Source of the DNA: a bacterium
Lineage (GTDB): Bacteria > Armatimonadota > Fimbriimonadia > Fimbriimonadales > Fimbriimonadaceae
Direction: 5' to 3'
DNA: 64,000 bases
NCBI GenBank assembly: GCA_013823945.1
Contig: PNMZ01000004.1
Span: 62,001 to 126,000, forward strand
The position numbers and the translations under genes are program-made. The notes below the pieces were generated by a model that saw nothing but the letters and a program-made list of their open reading frames with translations, ran no database searches and was not told the DNA's origin. Positions within the stretch are counted from its first letter, which is position 1. The number at the start of each line of letters is the position of its first letter. This document shows, piece after piece, positions 8,452 through 17,052 of the stretch.

Positions 8452-11069
8452 CGGATAAGCTTGAGATTCCAAAATCGGATCAACCCTTCGGGATCTTGGT
8501 CTGTGATTTGAAGCTGAATCAAGCGACCATTGAGGGCCGACACGTTGAAATTTACTTTGGCGTTTTTCCCGGTCGGGAACCATGTTTCGACCAAAGCGTT
8601 TGTTTCGATGTCAATGAGATTAATGGCGCAGTCACCCATTCCAGATGCATCAAATTCAAGGCTTTTGCCCTCGGCAGTGAGAGCGGGTGATGTGATTGTG
8701 CCCTGGAACGTGACATTCTCTTTGCCATCGCCTTGATCCCCGGTGCTGAACTGGGTGTTTCCTTTGCTGATCAGACTGGATGGTCCGAGCCAGCGGTAGA
8801 TACCTGTCCGTGACCACGATTGGATATCTTTGATAGCCCAAGAGAGAGGTGAACCGGTGGGAAGGAGGAGTGATTTTGAGAATGATTCATCTCCGATCTT
8901 GCCATTAAATTCTAGAGGGCCGGAGGTTGTTTCAGCAGGGATGGAAGCTTGGAAGCCTTCTGGGGTGATCGTCGCGCGGACGATTTTAGTGCCGAACTTA
9001 AATTCTCCGATTGGCAGTTTTTGAGGGCTGTTGATGCTGAGCCCTGTTGTTGCGAGGGCGATCCACTGTCCACTAAGTTGTTGAATTGTGATCGAATTGA
9101 CTGAGGGCCAACCGTAGAATTCATCTGATTTTAGTCTCTCGTTGGAATTTGCGGTTCTGGTTGGGTCTTGGAACGGACGGTTGAACGGAGAAGGGTTGCT
9201 GAAAAGGGAGTTGCGGATTGTTCCGTTAGATGCGGCAAGGCCATCGACGCCAACAATTTGTCCATCTGGGAACGTGTAGGCGCCGCCAGAAAGTCGGAGC
9301 ACTTCCCAGATTGCGGAATTGACTAAACCTTCGCCCGATTCAAAGCTCACTCGAGGATTTGGCTGTCCGGGCGTGAGCCCTCCGAATCCGATGGACGCGG
9401 TTCCTGGTTCCATTTGTGGGGTAACGGGTAGATCAAGATTGGAAAGGGTTTGGTATTGAGCGGAAAGGCTGCGCAGGGCAAATGCTGAGCGATCAAGCCA
9501 TTCTGGTCGATTCAGCGCGATGGCAAAGCGACCGAGGAGGGCGGCGATTTGGGGAGTCATGCTTAAAACTTCCTCGGTTTCGGATTGGAAGGCACCGAAG
9601 CTCGCGAGGGAGTCAGAGGGGGTGAGATCAACGAGTTTTTGATTCAAAATGATTTGATTGATCAAGGACTCGGCCATCGGGGCGTAAACGCTGGGATTGA
9701 GTATTGATAGCCAGTAAAGGGTTTCTAGAGTTGAAGGGTTTTTGGCGTTCTCGGGAGTGACGGAAAAAGATGCAATGAGCGGCACTTGGTGCTCGGCGGC
9801 GGCCTGACGGATTTGGGGAGTTACTTGGGGCAATACGGACGCCGCAGCGATGAGGGCGGCAAATTCCGGCTCCAGTTTTGAATCTGGAAAACGAGAGATT
9901 GTTTGTAGGATCCTTGAAGAGAGCTCGTTGGCTTTTTGGTCGGCGGGGAACTCGGAAATCCACCGCATGGCGGCAAGAGCAGTCACCGCTTCATCGGGAG
10001 ACGCTGGTTCTGTTTGGGATGTGATTGGTTCAGGGCCTGACTCTGTTACGATAATTTCCGCAGCAAACCCGGATTCTGGGGCACCGAGCAAAGTGGTAGC
10101 CAGGAGTTCCTCGGCGTGTTTGATCCAAGCGGGTTGTCGGTAGGCGGTGCCCCAACTTTTCATGGTGTAGGCGACCATGAGGGCATTTGCATTTGTACTG
10201 TAGTGGATTGTGTCGAGTTGATCGTCTGGATAGCCAAATGTTTCTTCGCCGACTTTGCCTGTGACCCAGCGTGATGGCCCCTCGAAGGCGGGATACGGGA
10301 CGTTGGGGTCGAACGATTCGGGCGTTGGACTTCGGCGAAATTGGAAGGTCGAATACGCACCGATGACCATGGGGACTTGCTGGGGATAAGCTCGGGCGCG
10401 TCTTCGGTCGGCTTCACGTTTCCAGAATTCAGAAAGCAGTTGTTGGAGACCAGGTTTTTCAGGTGTCTCCTGGCCAGCGAAGACATAATACGCAATTGAA
10501 GTAGAGCGATTCAGTTGGCGAGGGTGGGTTGAGGATTGCCATTGTCCGGCTTCGGTGGGGATTGCGTTTTGGTATCCGATTGCATTCTCTGTGAGGACGG
10601 CGGGCATCGGCGCAGAGAGGTTGAAATTTGAAAGGTCGGGAGTTATGCCGATGAAGGTCTCTCCGTTTGAATAGAGGATATGAGGAGTGGCCCACTTGGG
10701 AGCAGGGCCGGTTTGGGAGGAGATTGAGGTGGCATTTGGGAACTCAAATTGGTCCAAGAGTGACGAGGCGGTTGGGTTTTGTTCGGCAAGGAACGAGGTT
10801 TCAACGCGGATCGAGAGGTCCGTGGCGGGAGTGAAGTTGGTAAGGAAAGTCCGGCCCTGTTTACGGCCGGAGATGCTCAGCTGATCTTTCTTGCTCAAGA
10901 CATATGCGATAGATTCGATTTCCGCATATTGCATAAGCGGGGCCGATTCGCCATACCGGATTGAAATTGATTGTGTGGTTTGGTTGACTTCAACGGTAAA
11001 GGATCTGGATTGCCAAGTTGTGATTTTTGGAGACAAGAGAAAGGATGTGGCAATTAAAGAAGTCAGCAT
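8448..11069 (-). CDS. Large exported protein of unknown function (873 aa)
   Basis: The N-terminus MLTSLIATSFLLSP is a short signal-peptide-like stretch. The middle (about residues 220-560) is rich in Ala/Leu helices with Trp and Tyr (for example HAEELLATTLLGAPESGFAA), reminiscent of an alpha/alpha-toroid glycan-active or repeat fold. The C-terminal 150 residues are beta-rich with ENVTFQGTITSPALTAEGKS and LEFDASGMGDCAINLIDIET, resembling a carbohydrate-binding jelly roll. These are impressions of fold, not family assignments. It converges on the 1161-aa gene with a 4-nt overlap of stop codons. A periplasmic or surface glycan-related role is possible but unproven. Confidence 0.75.
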   Translation of the reverse strand: MLTSLIATSFLLSPKITTWQSRSFTVEVNQTTQSISIRYGESAPLMQYAEIESIAYVLSKKDQLSISGRKQGRTFLTNFTPATDLSIRVETSFLAEQNPTASSLLDQFEFPNATSISSQTGPAPKWATPHILYSNGETFIGITPDLSNFNLSAPMPAVLTENAIGYQNAIPTEAGQWQSSTHPRQLNRSTSIAYYVFAGQETPEKPGLQQLLSEFWKREADRRRARAYPQQVPMVIGAYSTFQFRRSPTPESFDPNVPYPAFEGPSRWVTGKVGEETFGYPDDQLDTIHYSTNANALMVAYTMKSWGTAYRQPAWIKHAEELLATTLLGAPESGFAAEIIVTESGPEPITSQTEPASPDEAVTALAAMRWISEFPADQKANELSSRILQTISRFPDSKLEPEFAALIAAASVLPQVTPQIRQAAAEHQVPLIASFSVTPENAKNPSTLETLYWLSILNPSVYAPMAESLINQIILNQKLVDLTPSDSLASFGAFQSETEEVLSMTPQIAALLGRFAIALNRPEWLDRSAFALRSLSAQYQTLSNLDLPVTPQMEPGTASIGFGGLTPGQPNPRVSFESGEGLVNSAIWEVLRLSGGAYTFPDGQIVGVDGLAASNGTIRNSLFSNPSPFNRPFQDPTRTANSNERLKSDEFYGWPSVNSITIQQLSGQWIALATTGLSINSPQKLPIGEFKFGTKIVRATITPEGFQASIPAETTSGPLEFNGKIGDESFSKSLLLPTGSPLSWAIKDIQSWSRTGIYRWLGPSSLISKGNTQFSTGDQGDGKENVTFQGTITSPALTAEGKSLEFDASGMGDCAINLIDIETNALVETWFPTGKNAKVNFNVSALNGRLIQLQITDQDPEGLIRFWNLKLIR

Positions 11070-11265
11070 AATTGCCAGGATACCCGGGGGGAATTTACTG
11101 GCTGGTAAGGGTACGGCTAGTAGGGTTTTGGGCTAGTAAGTGTGCTACAGGTAAGGGTGCGAGAAGTGAGATAAAGCCTGGTAAATGCAGTGGCAAAGGC
11201 ATAGGAAATTGCGGCTGGGATGGGGAACATATCTGGTGTCACCGGTTGGTGCAGGATGCTTTTGA

Positions 11266-11385
11266 ATGATGATGACCCTCGTAGCAGTAACGATTGGAAT
11301 GGCGGCAGTAGCAGGCGCAATTGGCTTGGCGAAAGACGCCCTGAAAGACGATTTTGACCGGAACCCCGCAGAACGGGGTTCTTAG
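11266..11385 (+). CDS. Small single-pass membrane protein (39 aa)
   Basis: ATG 11266 (two more ATG follow in frame) gives a 39-aa product with a hydrophobic N-terminal helix (VAVTIGMAAVAGAIGLA) followed by a charged tail KDALKDDFDRNPAERGS. AGGA at 11253-11256 is spaced 9 nt from the start. A hairpin GAACCCCG/CGGGGTTC overlaps the stop. The preceding 195 bases (11070-11265) show no gene, only several imperfect G-C-T-R-G-T-A-A-G units of unclear meaning. Whether it is made is unknown; the topology resembles small stress-linked membrane proteins. Confidence 0.5.
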   Translation: MMMTLVAVTIGMAAVAGAIGLAKDALKDDFDRNPAERGS

Positions 11386-11414
11386 CCCAGCCCTCTCAGC
11401 AAACAACCCTGGAT

Positions 11415-11451
11415 GGATCCCCCGTCAGTCATGGCGGGGGTGTCCTTTTTT
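11415..11451 (+). terminator. Intrinsic terminator
   Basis: CCCCCG (11419-11424) pairs with CGGGGG (11435-11440), extended by GGA/TCC around a small internal loop, and is followed by six T. It lies after the 39-aa gene and before acuC. Confidence 0.8.
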
Positions 11452-11477
11452 GGGGTGGGGTGCTATTCTGCTTTTGA

Positions 11478-12542
11478 ATGATTCCGCACTTCTATTACCA
11501 TCCCCGAATGATGGAATATGATTTTGGGCCGAAGCATCCGTTGAAACCTGTGCGGTTGGCCCGAACCATGAGCTTGCTACGGGCGATGGTGCCTTCGGTT
11601 CAGGTTATAGATCCGGGTTTGGCGACAGAAGACGATCTGCTGCGCGTTCACGATGAGGAGTTTGTGGATGTTGTCCGTCGGATTTACGGCGAAGGGGTTG
11701 GAAAAGAAGAACTCTTTACTTATGGGTTTGGCTCGGTTGATACACCACCGTTTGCAGGGATTTGGGAGGCATCGCTTGGCTACTGCGGGGGCGGGGTTGC
11801 AGCAGCAAAGGCTTTGGTTGAGGGTGCTCAGCTTTCCTACAATATGGGCGGAGGACTACACCATTCGCAGAGTAATCGAGCGAGCGGGTTCTGTGTGTTT
11901 AATGATCCAGCGATCAGTTTGGCAATTTTGAAAGAGCGGTTTGGGAAGTTGCTCTATGTTGATATTGATCTGCACCATGGAGATGGTGTTCAGGCGATTT
12001 GGCTGGATGATCCGGATGTTGTGACCCTTTCGATTCATGAGAGCGGGAAGACTCTATATCCGGGTACGGGTTTCGTTCATGAGGAAGGGGCGAATGGTTC
12101 GGCGGTTAATATTCCTTTGGATGCTTACACGACGGGAGATGTTTGGTTGAAGGCGTTTACGGAGATTTTTCCGAGGGTGTTGGATCGGTTTCGACCAGAG
12201 GTGATTGTATTGCAGATGGGGTGTGATCCGCATATCCATGATCCGCTTGGGCACTTGCAAGTGACGGTGCAGGAGTGGTTGGGAGCGGTTAAACATGTTC
12301 GGGATACGAGATTGCCGATTCTGGCTTGTGGGGGTGGGGGATATGAAATGTCGAACGTGCCGAGAATGTGGGCAGCGGCGGTGATGACTTTGGCGAATAT
12401 TGAAGTGCCGAAACTGGCTCCGAGTGACATCCCGGTGGAATGGGGGGTGGGATCAATATTTGATCCCACGCCGACCGAGCGCGGAATTGGGTTGGCTTCA
12501 GCTCAGGGAGTTATTGAATATTGGCGCAGAAAACTTGGTTAG
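11478..12542 (+). CDS. acuC: Class I histone deacetylase-family protein (AcuC-like)
   Basis: A 354-aa zinc-dependent deacetylase fold protein. Landmarks: catalytic His pair in NMGGGLHHS (128-129), SGFCVFNDPA, the zinc ligands in VDIDLHHGDGVQ (Asp164, His166) and MGCDPHIHDPLG, and the glycine-rich LACGGGGYE. In Bacillus AcuC reverses lysine acetylation of acetyl-CoA synthetase; in other bacteria relatives act on polyamines or other acyl-lysines, so substrate is inferred only. No SD is obvious before ATG 11478. Its stop overlaps that of the convergent BON-like gene by 4 nt. No acetoin or acs genes are nearby. Confidence 0.88.
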   Translation: MIPHFYYHPRMMEYDFGPKHPLKPVRLARTMSLLRAMVPSVQVIDPGLATEDDLLRVHDEEFVDVVRRIYGEGVGKEELFTYGFGSVDTPPFAGIWEASLGYCGGGVAAAKALVEGAQLSYNMGGGLHHSQSNRASGFCVFNDPAISLAILKERFGKLLYVDIDLHHGDGVQAIWLDDPDVVTLSIHESGKTLYPGTGFVHEEGANGSAVNIPLDAYTTGDVWLKAFTEIFPRVLDRFRPEVIVLQMGCDPHIHDPLGHLQVTVQEWLGAVKHVRDTRLPILACGGGGYEMSNVPRMWAAAVMTLANIEVPKLAPSDIPVEWGVGSIFDPTPTERGIGLASAQGVIEYWRRKLG

Positions 12543-12781
12543 CTACGCATTGTGCAGTCGATAATGACGTCTTTGATTTGAGGGCGACTGCGGAGGACTT
12601 TGGCGATGATTTCGAGTTCAGCGCGAACATCTTGAGGGCCGCCTTTAATGGTTCCGACGCTCCCTCGAATGTAGGCTACGCCGTGGGTGACACGCATATC
12701 GGCACGGGTGGTATCAAGTCCACGCTTGGATAGTTCTTGGCGGAGAAGTTTCGTACCGGCAACGTCGTTGGGATCAGCCAT
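12539..12781 (-). CDS. BON-like domain protein (80 aa)
   Basis: A small cytoplasmic protein whose second half has the BON pattern: DMRVTHGVAYIRGSVGTIKG (strand-turn-strand), then a helix Asp-Val-Arg-Ala-Glu-Leu-Glu-Ile-Ile-Ala and a closing strand IKDVIIDC. BON domains usually bind membranes or other proteins; the partner is unknown. The start ATG 12781 is preferred over the longer frame to 13009, which overlaps the kinase gene antisense. It is the last gene of the rimB-to-nanEK run, 22 nt after the fusion gene. A lipoprotein with a related domain is at 37986-38318. Confidence 0.65.
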   Translation of the reverse strand: MADPNDVAGTKLLRQELSKRGLDTTRADMRVTHGVAYIRGSVGTIKGGPQDVRAELEIIAKVLRSRPQIKDVIIDCTMRS

Positions 12782-12803
12782 GTGTCTATTATACGGCTTG
12801 GTT

Positions 12804-14261
12804 TTAGAGATTTGTTCGAAAGTTGTCGGGAGGATTGAGGACAAGGTGAGCGGCACCGGTGATGCCGGCGTCGGGGCCGTAGGGGGAGATTGAAATCGGG
12901 GCGTAGGATTTAAACGATGGAATAAATGACTCGAACCATTCACTGAGGCCAACGCCGCCGCAGATGACGATGTGATCGGGGAATTGATCGTTGATGAGGT
13001 TGAGAGCAATCTGGGCCGCTATAAGTAGTTTTTGTTTTTCTGAGGGTTCTCTCGGGGGGCCGCTGAGGTTCATGCCGCCGAGGGTTTGTTCGATGGTTTG
13101 TCCGAATGGAAGGAAAGCATCATTGATGCGGGGGTAGTTCCCGTGCTTGTCGGTCAGTATTCTATTTCGGTCTACGATTCCGGCACCGATTCCAGTGCCA
13201 AGGGCAAGGGTGGCAACGCGTGTACCAGCGAAATTGGGGTGGCAGGCGTGACCCCATGCCGTGGCGAGGCCATCGTTGATAGCTCGAACTCTGAGATACA
13301 TATTGTCGAAATTAAAAAAGGACTGATTAAGGTAGTCGGGGATGAATCCTTTGGTTTCGATGACGGTTGATGTATCGGGATCAATAGTGCCGCCAGCAGA
13401 GATGCCAATTTGGTTTGCTTCGTGCAGAGTGGCGAACGAACGGATGAACTCTTTTCGCTCGGCATGAGTTTTGGGGGCGGGAATGCGATCGGATGTGATG
13501 AGCTGAGCCTGTGGTGTGAATAGCCCTGCTCGGAGCCAAGTTCCGCCGAGGTCAACGCCAACGACGTTTTCCTGGATGCGCGCAGCAGTGGCTTGGACAA
13601 ATCGCCGTGTTTGTTTTATCGGGTCGTTGATTGCGCCGCCGATCACGACACCATCTGCACCAATCCTCAAGGCGGCAGAAACTTCCCAAGGTTCGGCGAA
13701 TCGGCCCTCGGCGAGGATGATTGATTCAGAATCAGGGATCGCGCGGAGTAGGTCAAGGTTCGGGCCAGATGTGGCGATGGAGTCGGGCGTGTATCCGCTG
13801 AGAGTGGTGCTAATAATGTCGAATCCGAAATCAATTGCATTTGAGATATTGGCAAAAGTATCGCAATCGGCCATGGCGAGACGATCGTTTGCATGGATGA
13901 GGTTTAAAAGGTCTTTGAGGTTTTCATTGTTTGGTCGGACGCGCTGGGTTGCGTCGAGGGCGATGATCTCGCAGCCGAGTTCTATTAGTTGAAGGACTTC
14001 CTTCTTGGTGGGTGTGATGTAGATTTCGCTTCCGGGGTAGCTGACTTTGAGAAGGCCAATGACGGGGGTGGAAACGGCTTGCTTGATGATCCGGATGTTT
14101 TCGACACCTTGGAGGCGGAGGATTTGGACACCCTCTTGAATGCTGGCTTGGGCGGAAGCAAGGAGGATTTGGGGGTCTTCTAGCGGTGAATTGGGGCTGG
14201 CCTGGACACTGGCGACGATCGGGCAGGATTTGAGCAGAGCGCGGAGGTCAGAGCGATTCAT
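12804..14261 (-). CDS. nanEK: NanE-ROK kinase fusion (ManNAc-6-P epimerase / sugar kinase)
   Basis: 485 aa with two enzymes in one chain. Residues about 1-225 are a TIM-barrel N-acylmannosamine-6-phosphate 2-epimerase (CPIVASVQASPNSPLEDP, GLLKVSY, CEIIALDATQR, MADCDTFANISNA, ILAEGRFAEP, GADGVVIGGAI). Residues about 226-485 are a ROK sugar kinase (VVGVDLGGTWLRAGLF, ISAGGTI, catalytic Asp in AINDGLATAWGHA, LALGTGIGAGIV, VICGGVGLSEW). Such NanE/NanK fusions are known. The kinase lacks the usual C-x-C-G-x-x-G-C zinc loop between GTGIGAGIV and QTLGGMNL. Expected role: ManNAc phosphorylation and conversion to GlcNAc-6-P. ATG 14261 lies inside the uracil-DNA glycosylase gene (14-nt overlap). No sialic acid lyase is nearby. 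Confidence 0.88.
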   Translation of the reverse strand: MNRSDLRALLKSCPIVASVQASPNSPLEDPQILLASAQASIQEGVQILRLQGVENIRIIKQAVSTPVIGLLKVSYPGSEIYITPTKKEVLQLIELGCEIIALDATQRVRPNNENLKDLLNLIHANDRLAMADCDTFANISNAIDFGFDIISTTLSGYTPDSIATSGPNLDLLRAIPDSESIILAEGRFAEPWEVSAALRIGADGVVIGGAINDPIKQTRRFVQATAARIQENVVGVDLGGTWLRAGLFTPQAQLITSDRIPAPKTHAERKEFIRSFATLHEANQIGISAGGTIDPDTSTVIETKGFIPDYLNQSFFNFDNMYLRVRAINDGLATAWGHACHPNFAGTRVATLALGTGIGAGIVDRNRILTDKHGNYPRINDAFLPFGQTIEQTLGGMNLSGPPREPSEKQKLLIAAQIALNLINDQFPDHIVICGGVGLSEWFESFIPSFKSYAPISISPYGPDAGITGAAHLVLNPPDNFRTNL

Positions 14262-14859
14262 GTTTCTTGCGAAGTTCGAGGGCGGTTTCCCATGCCCGTT
14301 TGATGTCGGTGACGAGGAGACTATAGCCTCCATCCCCGGAAATGTTCTGCTGGCGGAGGATGTAGCTCGGATGCAATGTGGCGATTGCGGTTTTTGCGAA
14401 TTCGCACGGGAAGTAGAGTCCGCGTTCTTTTGTGATTTTGAAGTCCTTTTTGATGAGATTTTTTGCGCTCGGGGCACCGATAGCGAGAATGACCCACGGT
14501 TTGATTTCGGCGAGTTGGGGGATGAGCCAGTCTCGACAAGTAGCGGTTTCTTGAGGTGTGGGAGGGCGGTTTTGGGGTTTGCCAGTGCTCCAGTCGGCGG
14601 CGCGGCATTTGACCGTGTTGCAAATATAGATGTCAGAGCGGGAAAGTCCGTTGTCGGCGAGTGCGCGGTCAAGGAGTTGTCCGGAGCGTCCGACGAATGG
14701 TCGCCCAGTTTTGTCCTCTTGATCTCCGGGGCCTTCTCCGACTAGAACGAGTGGGCTATTCGGATCACCTTCGCCAAAGACAACGTTTGTGCGGCGTTCA
14801 TGAAGTCCACATTTTGTACATATGGATGCAGCTTGTTTGAGTTGATCAAGCGTGGTCAT
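14248..14859 (-). CDS. Family 4 uracil-DNA glycosylase (Fe-S)
   Basis: 203 aa. Removes uracil from DNA to start base-excision repair. The four cluster cysteines are visible: CTKC near residue 14, C in CNTVKCR and C in ETATCRDWLIPQL. The catalytic region reads VLVGEGPGDQEDKTGRPFVG, then RSGQLLDRAL, and the C-terminal substrate motif is TLHPSYILRQ. An in-frame ATG at 14883 exists, but CAGG six nt before ATG 14859 and the family start favour 14859. It overlaps the HIT gene upstream (14 nt) and the nanEK start downstream (14 nt), so it is translationally embedded in the operon. Confidence 0.9.
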   Translation of the reverse strand: MTTLDQLKQAASICTKCGLHERRTNVVFGEGDPNSPLVLVGEGPGDQEDKTGRPFVGRSGQLLDRALADNGLSRSDIYICNTVKCRAADWSTGKPQNRPPTPQETATCRDWLIPQLAEIKPWVILAIGAPSAKNLIKKDFKITKERGLYFPCEFAKTAIATLHPSYILRQQNISGDGGYSLLVTDIKRAWETALELRKKHESL

Positions 14860-15343
14860 TTTTGGCCTGGAGGAGGAGCTCATAGGTTGTTTCGAGGCTT
14901 TGGGGGATGACGCGGGTGTTGGCGGTGCTCGTCATGAAATTGGTGTCGCCGTTCCAGCGGGGAACGATGTGCCAATGGAGGTGGGACGGGATTCCGGCTC
15001 CTCCGGCGGAGCCCATGTTCACCCCGATGTTGAATCCGTCTGGATTGAAGACACTCTGAATCCAGGTTGTTGCATCGCGGACGAGTTGGTTGATTTCAAG
15101 GAGTTCTAGGTCAGTGAGTTCGGTGAGTAGAGCAGTGTGTTTATATGGGGCGACCATGAGGTGTCCGCTCGTATAGGGGTAGCGATTGAGGATTACGAAG
15201 GAGGATTGTCCCCGATGGAGGATGAGGTTTTCGCGGTCGTTGTTCTGGGCGGGGAGGTCGACAAAGATACAGCCGGTTCTATTGGTTTGATCGGCGGATT
15301 TGATGTAATCGAATCGCCAAGGAGCCCAGAGTTGGTCGGCCAT
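14846..15343 (-). CDS. HIT-family hydrolase / AP4A phosphorylase-like
   Basis: 165 aa with the histidine-triad active site HLHWHIVPRW near residue 122. The upstream region CIFVDLPAQ, LILHRGQSSFVILNRYPY and TSGHLMVAPYKH matches the branch of HIT proteins related to diadenosine tetraphosphate phosphorylase. It should hydrolyse or transfer nucleotides from NMP-X compounds in the cytoplasm; the physiological substrate is not predictable. It is 18 nt downstream of the RimK gene and overlaps the glycosylase start. Confidence 0.88.
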   Translation of the reverse strand: MADQLWAPWRFDYIKSADQTNRTGCIFVDLPAQNNDRENLILHRGQSSFVILNRYPYTSGHLMVAPYKHTALLTELTDLELLEINQLVRDATTWIQSVFNPDGFNIGVNMGSAGGAGIPSHLHWHIVPRWNGDTNFMTSTANTRVIPQSLETTYELLLQAKNDHA

Positions 15344-15361
15344 CGGGTTTATTTTGGCTGA

Positions 15362-16540
15362 TTATTGTTCGGTCGAAACCTTTTTGCGTTTGCGTTTGCG
15401 GGGTTTATTCGGAATCAGATCGCGCATGGATTCGTGTTTGCCGAAGCAGAGGATTCGGTCGCCTGCTTGAAGCAAGAAGGTTGACTTGGGGTTTGAAATG
15501 AGCTCGTCTTCATTGCGCTCAACGCTGAGAACGATGATATCGCGTTCGCGCATTCCGGATTCTCGGATGGGAACGTTATCGAAATCAGGCGTGTTGGGGA
15601 CAATGAGTTCAGCGACTCCGTATCCAGCAGAGAGGCTTAGACGCTCACGAATGTCGAGTTCGGGAAAGGCGATCTGGTCCGAAATGTAGTCAATTATTTG
15701 ACCTGCAACATCGATTCCGGTACAGGTTTCGATGCCTTCTAGACCGGGTGAGGAATTGACTTCAATGACTTGGGGGCCATCCTTGGATTCGAGCATGTCA
15801 ACACCGGCAATCCGGAGGTTGAGAATCCTGGCGGCTTCGATGGCGGTTCTTTCGTATTCTTTGGAGAGGACAACGGGTTCGGCTTTTCCGCCGCGATGGA
15901 TGTTTGATCGGAATTCTTGGCCCTGGGCGACCCGGCGCATTGCGGCAACGACGCGGTCGCCAACGACGAAGGCACGGATGTCTTTTCCTTTCGATTCCGC
16001 GACAAACTTTTGGACGAGGACGTTTTGTTTGGCACCGTGAAGGGTTTCGATTATTGCTTCGGCGACTTTTTGGTTTTCGGCGAGGATTACGCCTACGCCT
16101 TGAGTGCCTTCGAGCAGTTTGATGATGATCGGGGTTCCGCCGACGAGATTGATGGCGGTCAGAATGTCTTTACGATCGCGGACGAAGCTGGTTGGGGCAA
16201 GGCCGATGTCATGTTTGGAGAGGATTTGAAGACAGCGGAGTTTGTCGCGGGTGTTGAGGATTGCGCTGGACGTATTTGCGCAAAAAACCCCCATTTGCTG
16301 GAATTGGTTGACGACGCTGCATCCGTATGCGGTGATTGACGCACCAATTCGGGGAATGATGGCATCGTAGTGGCTGAGGCGTTTTCCTCGGAAGAACAAT
16401 TCGGGTTCGTTTTGTTCGATGAGAAGGCTAAATCGCAGGGTGTCGAGGACTTTGACATTGTGACCCCGATCCATTGCGGCTTCGCGGAGTCGGCGAGTGG
16501 AATAGAGGTTGCGATTGCGGCTCAGGATGGCGATTTTCAT
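15362..16540 (-). CDS. rimK: RimK-type ATP-grasp ligase fused to a TrkA-C (RCK_C) domain
   Basis: 392 aa. Residues 1-295 form a RimK family alpha-L-glutamate ligase: MKIAILSRNRNLYSTRRL, IPRIGASITAYG, PIIIKLLEGTQGVGVILAEN (ATP-grasp loop), VLVQKFVAESKGKDIRAFVV and QVIEVNSSPGLEGIE (metal ligands). Residues about 305-380 (GYGVAELIVPNTPDFDNVPI, then IIVLSVERNEDELISNPKST and LQAGDRILCFGKHE) match the RCK C-terminal ligand-binding fold, and a Lys/Arg tail follows. RimK adds glutamates to ribosomal protein S6; the RCK_C domain probably senses a small ligand (inference). It starts 4 nt after the rimB-like gene, as expected for a modification/removal pair. Confidence 0.88.
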   Translation of the reverse strand: MKIAILSRNRNLYSTRRLREAAMDRGHNVKVLDTLRFSLLIEQNEPELFFRGKRLSHYDAIIPRIGASITAYGCSVVNQFQQMGVFCANTSSAILNTRDKLRCLQILSKHDIGLAPTSFVRDRKDILTAINLVGGTPIIIKLLEGTQGVGVILAENQKVAEAIIETLHGAKQNVLVQKFVAESKGKDIRAFVVGDRVVAAMRRVAQGQEFRSNIHRGGKAEPVVLSKEYERTAIEAARILNLRIAGVDMLESKDGPQVIEVNSSPGLEGIETCTGIDVAGQIIDYISDQIAFPELDIRERLSLSAGYGVAELIVPNTPDFDNVPIRESGMRERDIIVLSVERNEDELISNPKSTFLLQAGDRILCFGKHESMRDLIPNKPRKRKRKKVSTEQ

Positions 16541-16544
16541 GGAC

Positions 16545-16979
16545 TTATGCGATGTGTTTTTGGGAGACGTCGACGATGAATGATCCGCTCAGGGTTGTGC
16601 GTCCGATGAGGACTCGCCGGAGCATTTTCTTGCGTGAACTGAGGGTGATTTCAATTTCTTTTTCCACTCCGCCGAGAGTCATTACGGTTTTGACAACATA
16701 TCGGTTTTGGGCTCGACCGGAGCTTGATCGGACGGATGTCTTGCGGATGTAAGGGGTAACAATGTGGACGAGCTTGTCGTCTTTTTTGCGTTCGGATTGA
16801 CTTGTTACGACATCGAATTCGATCTGCCCATCTTCTCTTTCAACAATGTTCTCGGCGTGGATGCTACTGGTTTTTGCACCAGTGTCGATTTTTGCAACGA
16901 TACGTTTGATGCCCCAACTTGGGAATGCGACTTTCTCGAGCCAACCAATGACAATCAGGGGACTTGGATTTGTTGGCAT
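16545..16979 (-). CDS. rimB: RimB-like retropepsin-type protease
   Basis: 144 aa, matching the small putative ATP-dependent zinc protease family (COG4067), of which RimB is the retropepsin-like member that acts with RimK in S6 glutamate-tail turnover. The aspartic-protease-like motif is KIDTGAKTSSIHA near residue 30; SSSGRAQNRYVVKTVMTLGG and MLRRVLIGRTTLSGSFIVDV complete the domain. It is the first gene of the six-gene minus-strand operon. The earlier zinc protease name is a family label and should not be read as demonstrated zinc chemistry. Confidence 0.82.
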   Translation of the reverse strand: MPTNPSPLIVIGWLEKVAFPSWGIKRIVAKIDTGAKTSSIHAENIVEREDGQIEFDVVTSQSERKKDDKLVHIVTPYIRKTSVRSSSGRAQNRYVVKTVMTLGGVEKEIEITLSSRKKMLRRVLIGRTTLSGSFIVDVSQKHIA

Positions 16980-17052
16980 TTGCGTTGTAAGTTTGGCATA
17001 GGGCGGAATGAATTAACACGTTTCGGCCCTTTGAGGCGTTAGAATAGAGACA

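Noticed and set aside
11085-11200. Repeated G-C-T-R-G-T-A-A-G-like units
   Set aside because: The units are too imperfect and irregularly spaced to call a repeat array, operator set or ncRNA.
12804-14672. A 622-aa version of the NanE-ROK protein starting at 14672
   Set aside because: The first 137 residues are Ser/Pro/Lys-rich low-quality sequence in another frame of the uracil-DNA glycosylase gene; the NanE domain starts right after ATG 14261.
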